Of a stretch of DNA of 12,221 nt, positions 10,885 through 12,221 are shown in pieces (position 1 is the stretch's first letter; each line of letters begins with the position of its first letter). The notes under the pieces are model-generated. The model was given only the letters and a program-made list of their open reading frames with translations. It ran no database searches and was not told where the DNA came from. The position numbers and the translations under genes are program-made. Origin of the DNA: DATBMA01 sp036555105 (GTDB lineage: Bacteria > Actinomycetota > Acidimicrobiia > Spongiisociales > ZC4RG35); NCBI GenBank assembly GCA_036555105.1, contig DATBMA010000120.1, forward strand, positions 1 to 12,221, in the 5' to 3' direction.

Positions 10885-11648
10885 AGCAGGATCAGGGCCG
10901 CCGACCCGACGATCAAGCAGTAGATGGCGTATGGGAGCAGCCCTCCGCGGCCGAGCTGTCTCAGCAGGAATCCGATGGCGAGGTAGCCGGTCACGCCCGC
11001 CACCACCACGCCAACCCAGTCCGCCGAAGTGATCCCTTCCCCACCGAGCAGACGGGCGGTCTCGAGCAAACCGGCTCCGGCCACGGCGGGGATGCCGAGG
11101 AGGAACGAGAAACGGGCGGCGTCTACCTGGCGAAAGTGGCGGCCCAGGCCGGTGGTGATCGTGACCGCCGACCGTGACAGCCCAGGGAGGACGGCAAAGA
11201 CCTGCGCCGTGCCGACCAGAACCGCATCGACTGGGCCGGCGTCGTCGATCGAGCGATAGCGATTGCGCAACATGGTGCCGACGAAGAGGACTGCACTCGT
11301 CAGGATCATGAACCATGCCGTCGCCGTTACCGACGCCTGGAGAGCCGCCACCTCATCTTCAACCAGCAGGGCGGCGAAGGCGGGAAGGGTGCCGAGGACC
11401 AGGAGGCCGGCGAGCTTGCGCGCCGCCGGATCGCGGCGGATCCTGGTCAGCCCCCAGAGCTCGTGGCGGAAGTAGATGATCACTGCGGCCAGAGTCCCGA
11501 GGTGCAAGAAAGCGGTGGTGGCCAGGTCCGGGCCCTCGATGCCGAGGAAGGCAGGAACCAGCACGAGGTGACCATCGCTCGAGACGGGGAGGAACTCGGT
11601 GATGCCTTGTACGACTCCCCAGATGATCGCCGACAAGACCTCGTTCAT
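10881..11648 (-). CDS. uppP: Undecaprenyl-diphosphate phosphatase UppP (BacA)
   Basis: 255 residues, an integral membrane phosphatase that converts undecaprenyl diphosphate to the monophosphate so the cell-wall lipid carrier can be reused; over-production gives bacitracin resistance. Motif 1 is QGITEFLPVSSDGHL (14-28; Glu18, Ser24, His27), motif 2 is VLPGLSRSAVTITTGL with the catalytic Arg, and SFLLGIPAVAGAGLLE is the third conserved stretch. Position 25 is Asp where Ser or Thr is usual, a tolerated variant. Seven to eight hydrophobic helices are visible. ATG at 11648 begins directly with the conserved N-terminal helix. Upstream TAAGGT (11663-11658) could be a -10 giving a 2-3 nt leader, or a distant ribosome site. 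Convergent with the SAF gene, sharing CTAG. Confidence 0.95.
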   Translation of the reverse strand: MNEVLSAIIWGVVQGITEFLPVSSDGHLVLVPAFLGIEGPDLATTAFLHLGTLAAVIIYFRHELWGLTRIRRDPAARKLAGLLVLGTLPAFAALLVEDEVAALQASVTATAWFMILTSAVLFVGTMLRNRYRSIDDAGPVDAVLVGTAQVFAVLPGLSRSAVTITTGLGRHFRQVDAARFSFLLGIPAVAGAGLLETARLLGGEGITSADWVGVVVAGVTGYLAIGFLLRQLGRGGLLPYAIYCLIVGSAALILL

Positions 11649-11657
11649 GGAGCCGGG

Positions 11658-11663
11658 ACCTTA
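11658..11663 (-). promoter_or_regulatory. -10-like hexamer upstream of uppP
   Basis: TAAGGT on the minus strand, 9 nt before the ATG; the same hexamer precedes the abrB-like gene. It implies a near-leaderless transcript, though AAGG could instead serve as a ribosome site at 10-nt spacing. Confidence 0.35.
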
Positions 11664-11687
11664 CCGAGGCGGGCTGCTCGCCCCGGA

Positions 11688-12221
11688 TCAGACGCTGTAG
11701 GTCGACGAAGCCCGCATGGTCTCGGCCACGTGCACGTTGACCAACGCCGGTTGGTTGGCAGCCCTTGCCTTTTCGAGCGCCGGGCGAAGTTGGGAGGCGG
11801 ACATCACTTCCAGCCCGAACCCACCCATCCCCTCTACCACCGAGTGATACGGGCGCCTGCCCAGGTTGGAGGCCACCACGCGGTCGGGGAAGAAGGCCCG
11901 ATGAAAGGTCTTGACGTTGCTCCAGACTCCGTCGTTCCCAACCACCCCCACCACCGCCAGCCCGTGTCGCACGAGGCTGTCGTATTCGAATCCGTTGAAT
12001 CCGAAGGCGCCATCCCCGTAGACGATGCCGACGGAAGCCTCGGGGAAGGCCAGCTTGGCGGCGATGGCGTAAGGGGCGCCGGTCCCGAGAGTGCCAAACG
12101 GCCCGGGGTCGAGGAGGTGTCCCGGTGACGAGACCTGGATCCAGCGTGCGGCGGTTGAGACGATGTCGCCGCCGTCCACCGCAACGATCGACTCCTTGCC
12201 GAAGAACTCGCCCACCTCGAT
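11688..12221 (-). CDS. Thiamine-diphosphate enzyme, acetolactate synthase large-subunit type (C-terminal part)
   Basis: 177 residues are visible; the start lies beyond the right edge. This is the C-terminal PYR/PP-fold half: DPGPFGTLGTGAPYAIAAKL, then VYGDGAFGFNGFEYDSLVRH, the GDG of the thiamine-diphosphate/Mg motif, which closes 25 residues on with GNDGVW (usual GNNG; Asp for the second Asn). The tail EGMGGFGLEVMSASQLRPALEKA...QPALVNVHV is the normal family ending. It resembles IlvG/IlvB-like proteins and oxalyl-CoA-decarboxylase-like relatives of actinobacteria; the exact reaction (acetolactate synthesis, 2-hydroxyacyl-CoA lyase or other) cannot be decided without the N-terminal half. 39 nt upstream of uppP on the same strand, so possibly cotranscribed. 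Confidence 0.88.
   Translation of the reverse strand: MEVGEFFGKESIVAVDGGDIVSTAARWIQVSSPGHLLDPGPFGTLGTGAPYAIAAKLAFPEASVGIVYGDGAFGFNGFEYDSLVRHGLAVVGVVGNDGVWSNVKTFHRAFFPDRVVASNLGRRPYHSVVEGMGGFGLEVMSASQLRPALEKARAANQPALVNVHVAETMRASSTYSV

Overview
The window is a high-GC stretch of an actinobacterial chromosome. It holds housekeeping and accessory genes, packed tightly with 1-4 nt overlaps at many junctions and many GTG starts. It looks like a non-model, probably uncultured Actinomycetota lineage; Acidimicrobiia is my best guess from protein style and gene order, but I cannot test that here. I see no phage, transposase or CRISPR.

Layout, left to right. (1) 1-592 (-) is the N-terminal part of a TatD metal-dependent hydrolase. 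It is divergent from an AbrB-type regulator with a zinc-ribbon tail (674-907 +), which is followed by a DUF192-like protein (941-1339 +) and rsmI, the 16S rRNA C1402 2'-O-methyltransferase (1251-2078 +). (2) 2065-4303 (-) holds two secreted or membrane zinc peptidases in tandem: a YpfJ-type neutral zinc metallopeptidase, then a lipoprotein with HELTH. (3) 4304-4718 has no intact gene. It holds a truncated N-terminal remnant of an ECF sigma factor and the probable ECF-type promoter of the ypfJ pair. (4) 4719-4934 (-) is tRNA-Ala(CGC); its promoter and 5' end are tandemly duplicated upstream in a 70/71-nt unit. (5) 4945-9149 (-) is one operon read right to left: plsY, galU, moeA/glp, moaC, a three-helix membrane protein resembling GlpR, and a bacterial translin/TRAX homologue. 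(6) 9238-10884 (+) is fmdB, mtnP and a membrane-anchored SAF-domain protein. (7) 10881-12221 (-) is uppP and the C-terminal half of a thiamine-diphosphate enzyme of the acetolactate synthase type.

How they fit together: the central operon joins precursor supply for envelope lipids and polysaccharides (PlsY, GalU), molybdenum cofactor synthesis (MoaC, MoeA), and a gephyrin-like/membrane-receptor pair comparable to corynebacterial Glp/GlpR, a cell-division link. UppP nearby recycles the undecaprenyl carrier for the cell wall.

The two most notable signals: at least six genes carry TANNNT exactly 6-7 nt upstream of a GTG start with no Shine-Dalgarno sequence (leaderless signature), and a translin with the TRAX catalytic acid pattern lies directly upstream of, and co-oriented with, an array of tRNA-Ala 5' fragments.
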